From Arenimonas sp049195245 (GTDB taxonomy: Bacteria; Pseudomonadota; Gammaproteobacteria; Xanthomonadales; Xanthomonadaceae), in assembly GCF_049195245.1 (NCBI RefSeq), contig NZ_JBMIRR010000025.1, positions 186,001 through 250,000 of the forward strand: DNA of 64,000 nucleotides. The letters are read 5' to 3'. The position numbers and the translations under genes were made by a program. The notes beneath the pieces are model-generated. The model did no database searches, was not told the origin of the DNA, and saw only the letters and a program-made list of their open reading frames with translations. Positions 10,601 through 17,576 of this stretch are shown in pieces (position 1 is the stretch's first letter; each line of letters begins with the position of its first letter).

Positions 10601-10791
10601 TGCAGGGCATTGGCGATCTGCGCGGAGTCCTTTCCGCACTTGCCCAACCAGTCGCTGAGCAGGCCTTCCTCGATGTTGCTGTTGCCGGACCTGTCCGACC
10701 AATCACCCAGGTAGCGCCAAGACAGCTGATCGCGGAACAGCTCGACGATGCGGTCCTGAGTTACACGCTCCGGCTTGCCGACATCGTTCAT
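7669..10791 (-). CDS. hsdR: Type I restriction enzyme R subunit (HsdR)
   Basis: This 1040-residue motor and nuclease subunit of the type I restriction complex translocates and cleaves DNA lacking the host methylation. The N-terminal PD-(D/E)XK nuclease shows Asp135 and the Glu149-x-Lys151 pair (GVIELKN). The helicase core has Walker A TQGSGKS (274-280), the DECH box (386-389) and FTGTPL. The length is typical of the family. It begins one base after the upstream nuclease gene, so it is part of the six-gene operon. No truncation or frameshift is evident. Confidence 0.95.
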   Translation of the reverse strand: MNDVGKPERVTQDRIVELFRDQLSWRYLGDWSDRSGNSNIEEGLLSDWLGKCGKDSAQIANALHRLRTEANNHGRSLYGNNQAAYGLLRYGVPVKTEAGKATETVHLVDWMHPERNDFAIAEEVTLQGGHERRPDLVLYVNGIAIGVIELKNSRVSIGDGIRQSLSNQKPEFNEWFFSTVQFVFAGNDSEGLRYGTVGTSEKMFLQWKEDEQDNSGFKLDKYLRKLCRKDRLIELMYDFILFDGGIKKLPRVHQYSGLKAAQTHVRQKKGGVIWHTQGSGKSIVMVLLAKWILENNPNGRVVVITDRDELDKQIKGVFDSVGEDMHRSSSGRDLMAQLARAKPRLLCSLVHKFGLESRGRNERAFDGFIQELEAQPSPAMGEIFVFVDECHRTQSGRLHRVMKALLPNAVFIGFTGTPLLKKDAQTSLEVFGSYIHTYKFSEAVEDEVVLDLVYEARDIDQRLTSQSSVDEWFELVSKDLNDWQKAELRQKWGTMQQVLSSEPRMRKVIQDITLDFKKRPRLSSGRGNAILVASSIFEACRYYNLFQTTPFKGKCGLVTSYDPQAKDVTLEETGANTETDKQVIYNTYAVLLKDVMVKPGMSRTETYEEQAKSLFIKEPANMKLLIVVDKLLTGFDAPPCSYLYIDKSMQDHGLFQAICRTNRLDGEDKDFGYIVDYKDLFKKVENVIAVYSSELDHSAGGAGPEIVLKDRLTKGRERLDQALEQLHLLCEPVLAPMGELEHIHYFCGNTEIGTDLKEREPRRAALYKASVALVRVYANVLDDLAAAGYGPQEIERIHSRVKHYTSVREIVRKASGENLDLKVYEADMRHLLDTYVHADEPRKISPFDGIGLLDLIVNTGIADAINSELGGMKGNKEAIAETIENNVRARILKEQISDPAYYDRMSTLLDEIIRLRKENALAYEEYLKRIASLARQVQAGQSDDAPPALDTPGRRALYNNMTLPKAEPDGVHQAEEHLVYVDPKLRLTVLIDQAIKRDRPDGWRGVQAREQVIKRVLYDFLKDETEVERFFLIIKQQAEY

Positions 10792-10792
10792 C

Positions 10793-11719
10793 TCAGGCCT
10801 TCATTAGCTTGAAGCTAATTTCGTAGCGAAAGAAGTCGATCGCGGGCGCCATCCGGAGGGCACGCCGGATGCGCTGGTCGTCTTCCAAAGCGATAATGAC
10901 GCCACGCACGGTCTGATCTGCCTCCGCAAGCTCGTCTTGGACGAATCCCATATACCGCAGCGTCTGGCCGACGACCTGGTCACTTGCCCGCCCCTTCTTC
11001 AACTCCACCACCAAAAGTGTCTTCTTGTCCTTGCTGACTGCCAGAATGTCCAACTCACCGGTGTCGGTTCGCAGGTGGTTGCCTACCAGTTCACCGTTCT
11101 CCTGGTAAATGTCGTACACGCGGCCCAGCTCCGTTTGCGGCCAGTTCTGGACCAAGAATTCCTGAAGATGACTTTCCAGAGCGAAGGTGGCGGGGTCCTC
11201 CACATCCGGATCTGTGGCCACCAGGGCGGGTGGTGCGGTGCCACCGATTAAGGCTTCCAGCTCTGCCGCGTATTTGCTGATCAACGAGACTGTTCCGATA
11301 GAGCCCGTCGAATTGCGGAGCGCTTCGCTCATATCCGCCCGCGCGACCCTGGCCTGCAACCAGCGCACCCCGCGGCGGTGCGGCAAAATCTGGCCCGGCG
11401 CATAGCGATAATCCCCCTCGATGATGCCCACGGCGTAATGGCCGCTGCCGTCCGGACTGAGCACACAGTCGCCAGGCAGCAAGCCTTTGCACACGGTCCA
11501 GATGGCCCCGCAGGCGAGGCCTGCGCCAATACGGGTGAGCTCGGGGTTACCTGCCTGCAATACCGGAACGAAGCGAGCATTGAAGGCACGCCATTCGTCG
11601 GGCAACTGGCCAGTCAGATCCTGCTCTAGGCCAAAATCGACCCCGACGAAGCTGCCGGCAACGCACTCGGCCGTGTGGGTGCCTTTCCGGCCAAGCATCA
11701 GGCGGTAGTACTTCTTCAT
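10793..11719 (-). CDS. PD-(D/E)XK nuclease with C-terminal NucS/DUF91-like domain
   Basis: A 308-residue protein. The C-terminal third has a NucS/EndoMS-like nuclease layout: Glu182 in ESHLQEFL, Asp224 in GELDIL, Glu239-x-Lys241 in VVELKKG, then Gln252 and Tyr256 in GQTLRYMGF. The N-terminal 125 residues are a different, probably PUA/EVE-like fold (GAIWTVCKGLLPGD near 71-84), which could read modified DNA; that is inference. It sits between the HEPN-motif gene and hsdR in one operon, so it is probably an accessory effector of the restriction locus rather than a repair enzyme. Confidence 0.75.
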   Translation of the reverse strand: MKKYYRLMLGRKGTHTAECVAGSFVGVDFGLEQDLTGQLPDEWRAFNARFVPVLQAGNPELTRIGAGLACGAIWTVCKGLLPGDCVLSPDGSGHYAVGIIEGDYRYAPGQILPHRRGVRWLQARVARADMSEALRNSTGSIGTVSLISKYAAELEALIGGTAPPALVATDPDVEDPATFALESHLQEFLVQNWPQTELGRVYDIYQENGELVGNHLRTDTGELDILAVSKDKKTLLVVELKKGRASDQVVGQTLRYMGFVQDELAEADQTVRGVIIALEDDQRIRRALRMAPAIDFFRYEISFKLMKA

Positions 11720-11754
11720 GGCAATTGAGTCTCCCTCTTCTTGGCCGATGGCCT

Positions 11755-13626
11755 TTACTTCTGCTCGCCATCGGCAGACTCAGGCCTGTTCCTTCGCGTT
11801 GCCACAAGGAAGGAATTGAACACGAGCTTCAAGGCCAACCACCAGGCGTAAACCACGTAGATGGATCGATCTAGGTCATCGTCCAGCAGGCCGTGTGCAA
11901 TTGTATTGCGGAGGTTTGGACCGTTGGCGTCGCAGAAAAGCGCTCTGAACTCGAATTCCAGGTCGTCGCCAAAGACCTTGGCCGCCTCGGGCGAATCCAT
12001 AAGTGTGCTCATTCCGCTTTCATTCTCGATCCCGTTGCTGTCCAGCGTCGTGGTCTTCACGCCGGCCTGCTTCAGTGCCATCCGAACCATGTTCTCGATC
12101 TGGGGCACAAGCAGGTGGATCGCGGATGCCCAACTACGCTCGTAACCGGCAAACAAGCCCATCCCGAACAGCCGCTCCCGACCCCTGGGAACAATCGGAG
12201 AAGCTGCAGCCAGCGCTATGAAATCGGCTTCGCGTAGGCGGTGCTCCATCAAGACGACTTCCAAGGCAGGAAGTATTTCACCCTGCACAGCGAGGCCAAG
12301 AAGAATCTCGTAGTCATGAATCATCTGGCTACGGATAACGATTTCGTCTTCAGGGGTCGGATCACCTGACAGGCTTAGTCCGGGCCGCTTTGCGATCACG
12401 CGACCGTCCCGACTGAGCGTAGTCGCCCCTAGAAATGCTTGAAGCGGATGCCTGCGCAAGGATTCCAGCGCATCTTTGCGAGCCTGCTTTACATCAACCC
12501 CAGGGTGCAAGTTGACCAAGGCCATCAGCGCATCGTTTGCGCTCTTTCCCCTTACACAATCGCGTGCGTGCTCCACCAGCTTTGTGATGTCAATCTCTGG
12601 TGACCGGATGGTTCCCATCTCGTCCAGCGACCTCTCCCCAGATTGGGTGAGTAGGGTTCGCAGTTCATCGATGCGCCCATCTACACGATGGCGGGGTCGC
12701 TCCGCCCTGGGGATCGTTCGATAGACCTGGATGGCGTCCTCGTAGAAGGATGCCGCAGCCATGTGGCTGGGGCTTCCGGAGGAAACCCTAGCGTTTGCCT
12801 GCTTTGCCAGGCACTCGGCCTGCGACACAGTCGCGTCCGCCGCCTTCTCGATACTTCCTGCGAGTTGGAACCACTCGCTTGCCATCCGCCAATAGTCGAC
12901 AGCACGATGCAGATCTCCCACACCTTCAAAATGGCGAGCCAACGTTTCCAAGCTCGCCGCCACTTCTTTGCAGCGATCACCCCCAAGTCGATTTGACTTG
13001 AGAAGCTCCGCGAGCCAGAGCGCCAGATAGCCATCTTCACCGGTCGCGGAAAGGAGTGACGCAAGGATCGCCGCCTCAATCGCCTGCAGCCGGTCTCCAG
13101 CCGCTAGTCGCACCATTCGAGCCAGGCCAATTGCGCGCTCCCAGCACTCTCGGCCATCACGAACCCAGGTTTCTGTATCCAACGGAATCGAGCGATAGGC
13201 ATCGATTGCCAGAAGTGCGAACCGAACTTCGCGGGGCCTGCCCGTAACCCACACTAGATCCGCCAGCCTCGCCTTCAGACGTACATCGTCGATCTCATCG
13301 ACGATCTCCGCGAAGAAGGCGACATCCTCGCTTTTCAGGTCGTCCGGAACTGACGACCGTCTTCCGTCCATGACCATAATGGGCTTGAAGGGCTCGTTGA
13401 TGCTGCGAGGCGATAGCATCATTGAGCAGGCATCGGCCAGCAGCCATAACACCTTGCCATGGGTATCCCGACCTTGTTCCATGGCCTGCCTTGCGGCAGA
13501 CGATAGAGTCTGCCACATGGTGCTATAGCCCTCTCTTGAGCTGCCTCCCAGTACTTCGCGCCATCCGCAGTCGGAGAAATCCTCCCTTTTTACTGCCAAG
13601 GCTTCCGGATAGCGCTCGACGTTCAT
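11755..13626 (-). CDS. HEPN-motif protein (DUF4209-like) embedded in the hsd operon
   Basis: A 623-residue, mostly alpha-helical protein. Near the C terminus, NLRNTIAHGLL carries an Rx4H motif (Arg573, His578), the signature of HEPN ribonucleases. The C-terminal half (FGMGLFAGYERSWASAIHLL onward) resembles DUF4209 proteins. The N-terminal part looks like a helical-repeat scaffold and could be a sensor. It begins 2 bp after hsdS and ends 35 bp before the nuclease gene. A HEPN RNase inside a type I locus recalls PrrC, an anticodon nuclease held silent by its restriction partners. That functional parallel is inference. Confidence 0.7.
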   Translation of the reverse strand: MNVERYPEALAVKREDFSDCGWREVLGGSSREGYSTMWQTLSSAARQAMEQGRDTHGKVLWLLADACSMMLSPRSINEPFKPIMVMDGRRSSVPDDLKSEDVAFFAEIVDEIDDVRLKARLADLVWVTGRPREVRFALLAIDAYRSIPLDTETWVRDGRECWERAIGLARMVRLAAGDRLQAIEAAILASLLSATGEDGYLALWLAELLKSNRLGGDRCKEVAASLETLARHFEGVGDLHRAVDYWRMASEWFQLAGSIEKAADATVSQAECLAKQANARVSSGSPSHMAAASFYEDAIQVYRTIPRAERPRHRVDGRIDELRTLLTQSGERSLDEMGTIRSPEIDITKLVEHARDCVRGKSANDALMALVNLHPGVDVKQARKDALESLRRHPLQAFLGATTLSRDGRVIAKRPGLSLSGDPTPEDEIVIRSQMIHDYEILLGLAVQGEILPALEVVLMEHRLREADFIALAAASPIVPRGRERLFGMGLFAGYERSWASAIHLLVPQIENMVRMALKQAGVKTTTLDSNGIENESGMSTLMDSPEAAKVFGDDLEFEFRALFCDANGPNLRNTIAHGLLDDDLDRSIYVVYAWWLALKLVFNSFLVATRRNRPESADGEQK

Positions 13627-13628
13627 TT

Positions 13629-14933
13629 CTAGACCCCTGTTACATCGACGGGCAGCCGGATTCGTCCCGTCAGCAGCTGCTGCGTCATGCCCTGCTTTAT
13701 CTGCTTGACTTTAGTGAGCTTGGTCTCGACGGCGGCGAGGTCGGCGTCCATGTCGGAAAGGATGTCTGCGATAGCCGATTGCTCCGGTAACGGTGGCACG
13801 GAAAGGACGATCTTCACGATGTTCGACTTACTTACACCCGACACCTTTGTGCCTACCGCATAGAACCGGAACTGCTGCCTTACCTCTTGAGCCTGGAAGC
13901 AATAGCGACGGTACACCTTGTCCAGCACTTCTCCGCTTGCCTTGGCGACAATTGTGTGGAGCCCGGAAATGAATGGCTTTGCGCTTGGGTTCACCACAAC
14001 AACGTGCCTGCTGGCTCCATCCTCATCCTCCGAGGCATCGACAAAAACCACGTCGCCGTCGTCGAGCAAGGCAGTCGAAGAGACTTTGCCAAGGGGAACG
14101 TCAAGTCTTGGGATATCGAGGTGCTCAGCTTCGAGATCGATCCACGTTCTTGCCGTTGTGTGGATATCCCCATAGTGCAGGTAACAGTGGCCTGTCGTAG
14201 ACAGCTGTTCGCGCGAGGCCGATAGACCACCACTGACGGAGAACAATTCTCCTAGTGCTTTCTCTTGCCATACTTCGCTGAATCCCGGCAGCCGTCGGCG
14301 GCCGCTGAGCAGCCCCTGCATAGCACCTTGCTTGATCTGTCGCTTCTTGACGAGCAACTGCCCCAGGGATTCGATCAGTGAATCCGCATCGGACAGCGCC
14401 TCGGCGATTGCTTCTTGTTCCAAGACGCTTCGCGGCCACGCCAGCTGGAGCTTTTCGAATCTGCTAACGCCTAGATGAGCCACGGAGGTGGTCTGCAATG
14501 CGATCCTGCTAAAGACCCCCGTCTTCTGGCAATGTCGAAAGACCTGCTCTGCGTAACCCGCAGATGTGCCTTCAGCAGCCCGGAACCTCACTAGCTGATT
14601 CTGCATTGCGCATGGCTCAGGGTATTCATTCCGGTACATCGCACACCTGCCAACCAAATCAATGCTTTGGCCTTCGTTCAACAAGACGTCGCCGTATCTC
14701 AGACTGTTGCGTGAAAACTCCGCCTCAGACATCGGCATAAACAAAACGTCATCTAGGTCAATCCGCCCATCAAAGACATTTTTTGTGCGGAGATAGGGTC
14801 GCTGCGTGCCGGGGGCACTAGCGGCCAAGGCTTTTCCGGCCCTTACAGCTCCCATCTGACCGACAGGCTTAACTTCCCAGTCATCAGGGATAAGTCCGAC
14901 GTCCGACGGCTTGTATCCCTTCAGAGCGCCCAT
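13629..14933 (-). CDS. hsdS: Type I restriction specificity subunit (HsdS)
   Basis: A 434-residue subunit that recognises the bipartite DNA target for both methylation and restriction. Two target-recognition domains are separated by a conserved helical spacer. The first begins at DVGLIPDDWEVKPVG and ends at LVKKRQIKQGAMQGLLSGRR. The second ends with the matching repeat KVKQIKQGMTQQLLTGRI, so the internal duplication is plain. The start overlaps the end of hsdM by 13 bp. The recognition sequence cannot be read from the protein. Confidence 0.93.
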   Translation of the reverse strand: MGALKGYKPSDVGLIPDDWEVKPVGQMGAVRAGKALAASAPGTQRPYLRTKNVFDGRIDLDDVLFMPMSEAEFSRNSLRYGDVLLNEGQSIDLVGRCAMYRNEYPEPCAMQNQLVRFRAAEGTSAGYAEQVFRHCQKTGVFSRIALQTTSVAHLGVSRFEKLQLAWPRSVLEQEAIAEALSDADSLIESLGQLLVKKRQIKQGAMQGLLSGRRRLPGFSEVWQEKALGELFSVSGGLSASREQLSTTGHCYLHYGDIHTTARTWIDLEAEHLDIPRLDVPLGKVSSTALLDDGDVVFVDASEDEDGASRHVVVVNPSAKPFISGLHTIVAKASGEVLDKVYRRYCFQAQEVRQQFRFYAVGTKVSGVSKSNIVKIVLSVPPLPEQSAIADILSDMDADLAAVETKLTKVKQIKQGMTQQLLTGRIRLPVDVTGV

Positions 14934-17341
14934 GCGAACCCCATCTTCTCCAGATGCCGATGCACCTTGGTCTCCAGCTCGGCGGCGAGATTCGCAACCC
15001 TGGGCAATGGAGTCTCATAGCGCTCGGCCAGCTCACGCACCCTCTCGGTGAGCCGCTGACTGATGCGCTCCATCTCGCCGTGGATATCGACGTCCAGTGC
15101 AGCCAGCCATTTGTCTTCCACCACCAGCTTCTTGATCTCGGCTTCGCCAAGCTTGGGATACCGCGCCAACACCGCCGCGTCGAGTGCGGCCTCCGCCTCT
15201 TTAAGGCGCTTTTTGAGTTCGGCCTCCCTGTTGGAGAAATTCAACCATGCGTTCAAGGCGTTCGCCTCGTCCTTCGCGTCCTTGTCGCCCTTGATCTCCC
15301 TCAGTCGGGCGGCGACGTTGGCCTTGTTGACCTTGTCTACCTCCGCGTACAGACCTTCATCGCCGCCGTGCTCTTCTTCCAGCTCTGCCATGCGCGCGGC
15401 ATTTGTTTTCAGCTCCGCCGCCAGCGCGGCGATCGCGCCCTGCTGTTCTGAAAAGTAGCGCGCCACCATCAATGCCTTCGGCACAAGATCGCAGGTCCAA
15501 CCCTTGTCCACCTGCTTGTCGGGTTTGCCGTTCTTGCCTTTCTTAGTCTCGACTATCCGGTATGGCTGCGCCTTCCAGCCTTCGCCGGCGATCAGGTAGG
15601 CGTCGTCCTGCATTGTCGTTGCCCAGTAGTCGCGCAGGTGCTGGTAAACGGCGTAGGCATCCATCAGGGGCCTATCGCGATAGTGATCGAGCAGGCGCTC
15701 GGCCAATGCGTGGATCAGTTCCTTGGGATGGAAGCCGGGCTTGAGCGCCTTGAGTCGCTTGGCTTCAGCATCGCGCCATTGCTTAAAATGAGCGTTCATG
15801 CCGTCCACGAAGGCAGTGAACTGCGCGTGCCCATAGATGGTGAACTTGATCGCCGCCTTGTCTACCGCGAGATTCACATAGCCCTTGCGGTTTGGCTTGA
15901 ACATTGCGATTCGCAGCTTAGGGCAGACCTCCCAGTACGGCTGCAGGGCATCGATGTCCGCCACTGGGATGCCGCCCTTGAGGTGGCCCTCTATATCTTG
16001 GCGGTCCTCAGCCTGTTGGCCATCGATGTAGCGCGGCAGGTTGAGGTTCCAGTTGTTCTTCTCAATCTCGTGAAAGCCGACCATGCGGCCGTAACGCGGG
16101 TCGCTGCCGTCTTGGCGGGTAAAGACGTCGACGATCTTGTGAATGTCCTGCTCGCGCAGGCGGTTCTTGGGGCCTTCCTTGATGAATCCGACGCTGGCAT
16201 CGATCATGAAGATGCCCTTGCGCGCGGCGGCGTCCTGCTTGTCAAGCACGACGATGCAAGCGGGGATACCGGTGCCGTAGAACAGATTGGCCGGCAGCCC
16301 GATGATGCCCTTGATGTAGCCCTTGCGGACGAGTGCCTTGCGGATCTCGGCCTCGGCGTTGCCGCGAAACAAAACGCCGTGAGGCAGGATGCAAGCGCCC
16401 TTGCCCGTGCTCTTGAGCGAACGGACGATGTGTAGCAGGTAGGCATAGTCGCCCTGCTTGGCCGGAGGCACGCCGAAGGCCTCGAAGCGGCCATAGGGGT
16501 CATGCAACGCGTCGAAACCGGTGCTCCATCGCTTGTCGCTGAAAGGCGGATTGGCGACGACGTAATCGAAAATCTTGAGGGCCTCGCGATCCTTGAACTT
16601 GGGATCGGCCAGGGTGCTTCCCTGCACAATCAAGGCGGTTGGGTTGTTGTGCAGAATCATGTTCATGCGGGCTAGGCCGCAGGTGGCCGCGTCCTTTTCC
16701 TGGCCATACAGCGTGACTGGGGTGCCAGCTTCATCGCCGACCTTGAGCAGAAGCGAGCCCGAGCCACAGGTCGGGTCGTACACGGTGGTCGCAGCGTTTG
16801 TCTTGACGCTCTTGATGCCGAGCAGCTGCGCCATGATCCGGCTGACCTCGGCTGGCGTGTAGAACTGGCCCTTGCTCTTGCCACTTTCGGTGGCGAAGTG
16901 GCGCATGAGGTATTCGTAGGCGTCGCCGAGGATATCGTCGCCGTCAACGCGGTTCTTCGAGAAGTCCAGTGCCTTGTTCTCGAAGATCGCAATCAGATTG
17001 GTCAGACGCTCGACCATTTCCTTACCGCTTCCAAGCTTACCGGCGTCGTTGAAGTCCGGTAGGTCAGAGAGCTTGTTGGCCTTGGCCAGCGGAAAGATGA
17101 TCCTCTTGTTGATGTCATCGCCGATCGTGGGCTTGCCCTTCAGCGCCACCATATCCTTGAAGCTGGCACCCCTAGGAATGGTTATCGGCGCATACGGCTG
17201 GCCGGCATACTTGTCGCTGATGTACTTGATGAACAGCAGCACAAGGACGTAGTCCTTGTACTGGCTGGCGTCCATGCTGCCGCGCAGCTCGTCGCAGCTG
17301 GCCCAGAGAGAAGAGTAAAGCTCAGATTTCTTAATGGCCAT
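14921..17341 (-). CDS. hsdM: Type I restriction DNA methyltransferase subunit (HsdM)
   Basis: An 806-residue N6-adenine methyltransferase subunit. The N-terminal HsdM domain is followed by the SAM-binding motif DPTCGSG (189-195) and the catalytic NPPF (264-267). The C-terminal 300 residues form an extended helical region rich in Lys and Glu. The protein is longer than classical HsdM (about 520), as in the larger M subunits of some type I subfamilies. It is the first gene of the cargo operon, starting about 210 bp from the transposon end, so its promoter lies in 17342-17480. The ATG lacks an obvious Shine-Dalgarno sequence. Confidence 0.94.
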   Translation of the reverse strand: MAIKKSELYSSLWASCDELRGSMDASQYKDYVLVLLFIKYISDKYAGQPYAPITIPRGASFKDMVALKGKPTIGDDINKRIIFPLAKANKLSDLPDFNDAGKLGSGKEMVERLTNLIAIFENKALDFSKNRVDGDDILGDAYEYLMRHFATESGKSKGQFYTPAEVSRIMAQLLGIKSVKTNAATTVYDPTCGSGSLLLKVGDEAGTPVTLYGQEKDAATCGLARMNMILHNNPTALIVQGSTLADPKFKDREALKIFDYVVANPPFSDKRWSTGFDALHDPYGRFEAFGVPPAKQGDYAYLLHIVRSLKSTGKGACILPHGVLFRGNAEAEIRKALVRKGYIKGIIGLPANLFYGTGIPACIVVLDKQDAAARKGIFMIDASVGFIKEGPKNRLREQDIHKIVDVFTRQDGSDPRYGRMVGFHEIEKNNWNLNLPRYIDGQQAEDRQDIEGHLKGGIPVADIDALQPYWEVCPKLRIAMFKPNRKGYVNLAVDKAAIKFTIYGHAQFTAFVDGMNAHFKQWRDAEAKRLKALKPGFHPKELIHALAERLLDHYRDRPLMDAYAVYQHLRDYWATTMQDDAYLIAGEGWKAQPYRIVETKKGKNGKPDKQVDKGWTCDLVPKALMVARYFSEQQGAIAALAAELKTNAARMAELEEEHGGDEGLYAEVDKVNKANVAARLREIKGDKDAKDEANALNAWLNFSNREAELKKRLKEAEAALDAAVLARYPKLGEAEIKKLVVEDKWLAALDVDIHGEMERISQRLTERVRELAERYETPLPRVANLAAELETKVHRHLEKMGFAWAL

Positions 17342-17429
17342 CAGGGGAAAAGCACCCGCAAAAACAAGAGGATAGCCTAGCCTGAGGTTTCTCCCTAGAG
17401 GCTTTCGCTCCAGCCTCGCGCAATAGAGA

Positions 17430-17450
17430 AGGGGCCCTAATGGGGCCCCT
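17430..17450. other. GC-rich perfect hairpin near the transposon end
   Basis: AGGGGCCC and GGGCCCCT form an 8-bp stem around a short TAATG loop. Neither strand has a following T tract, so it is not a classical terminator. It sits between the hsdM start and the end repeats and could insulate the cargo operon from outside transcription or form part of the hsdM leader. Confidence 0.4.
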
Positions 17451-17481
17451 CGCGGTGTCGCGGCGGTGAGATCAGGCCCGG

Positions 17482-17550
17482 CTTGCGGGAATTACGTGCT
17501 CAACTTGCACGAATTTCGATCTGTCCTTGCAGGAATTACGTCTCCCCACA
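17482..17550. repeat. Tn7-like transposon end with three TnsB-type repeats
   Basis: Three direct repeats of the type CTTGCAGGAATTACGT begin at 17482, 17504 and 17526, an exact 22-bp period. The first and third differ in one base; the middle copy is degenerate (CTTGCACGAATTTCGA). The outermost repeat is followed by TCTCCCCACA, so the end reads 5'-TGTGGGGAGACGTAATTCC from outside inward. Tn7 binding sites for TnsB are also 22 bp and abut each other in its right end, and its tip reads TGTGGGCGG. The boundary at 17550 is inferred from the TGT/ACA rule. Confidence 0.88.
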
Positions 17551-17576
17551 GCTGCGTGACCGCGGGCCTCGGGCGC
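17551..17576. other. Presumed attachment site flank (target of TniQ)
   Basis: These 26 bp separate the transposon tip from the nrdJb stop codon. Tn7-type insertion duplicates 5 bp, predicted to be GCTGC (17551-17555) on this side. Only one copy is in the window, so the duplication cannot be confirmed here. Confidence 0.55.

Larger units (their letters stand above)
1..17550. mobile_element. Tn7-like transposon, right-hand part (left end off-window)
   Basis: The region holds a complete tnsA-tnsB-tnsC-tniQ transposition operon (6589 to 583, leftward). It ends at 17550 with three tandem 22-bp-spaced repeats and a terminal 5'-TGTGGGGAG (read inward), close to the classical Tn7 terminus TGTGGGCGG. 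The end lies 26 bp beyond the nrdJb stop codon, like Tn7 beside glmS. The tns genes read away from this end, which is the Tn7 right-end orientation. Unlike in Tn7, about 10.4 kb of restriction and nuclease cargo lies between this end and tnsA. GC content and codon use are visibly lower than in the chromosome beyond 17577. I found no matching end repeat in 1-582, so the left end and any further cargo lie outside the window. No cas gene is present here. Confidence 0.88.

Noticed and set aside
17430..17450. Perfect hairpin as a rho-independent terminator
   Set aside because: No T tract follows on either strand, so it is listed only as a structure.
17482..17541. Short repeats at constant spacing, CRISPR-like at first sight
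   Set aside because: There are only three copies, the period is 22 bp with 6-bp gaps, and they sit at a transposon tip. They fit TnsB binding sites, not repeats with spacers.
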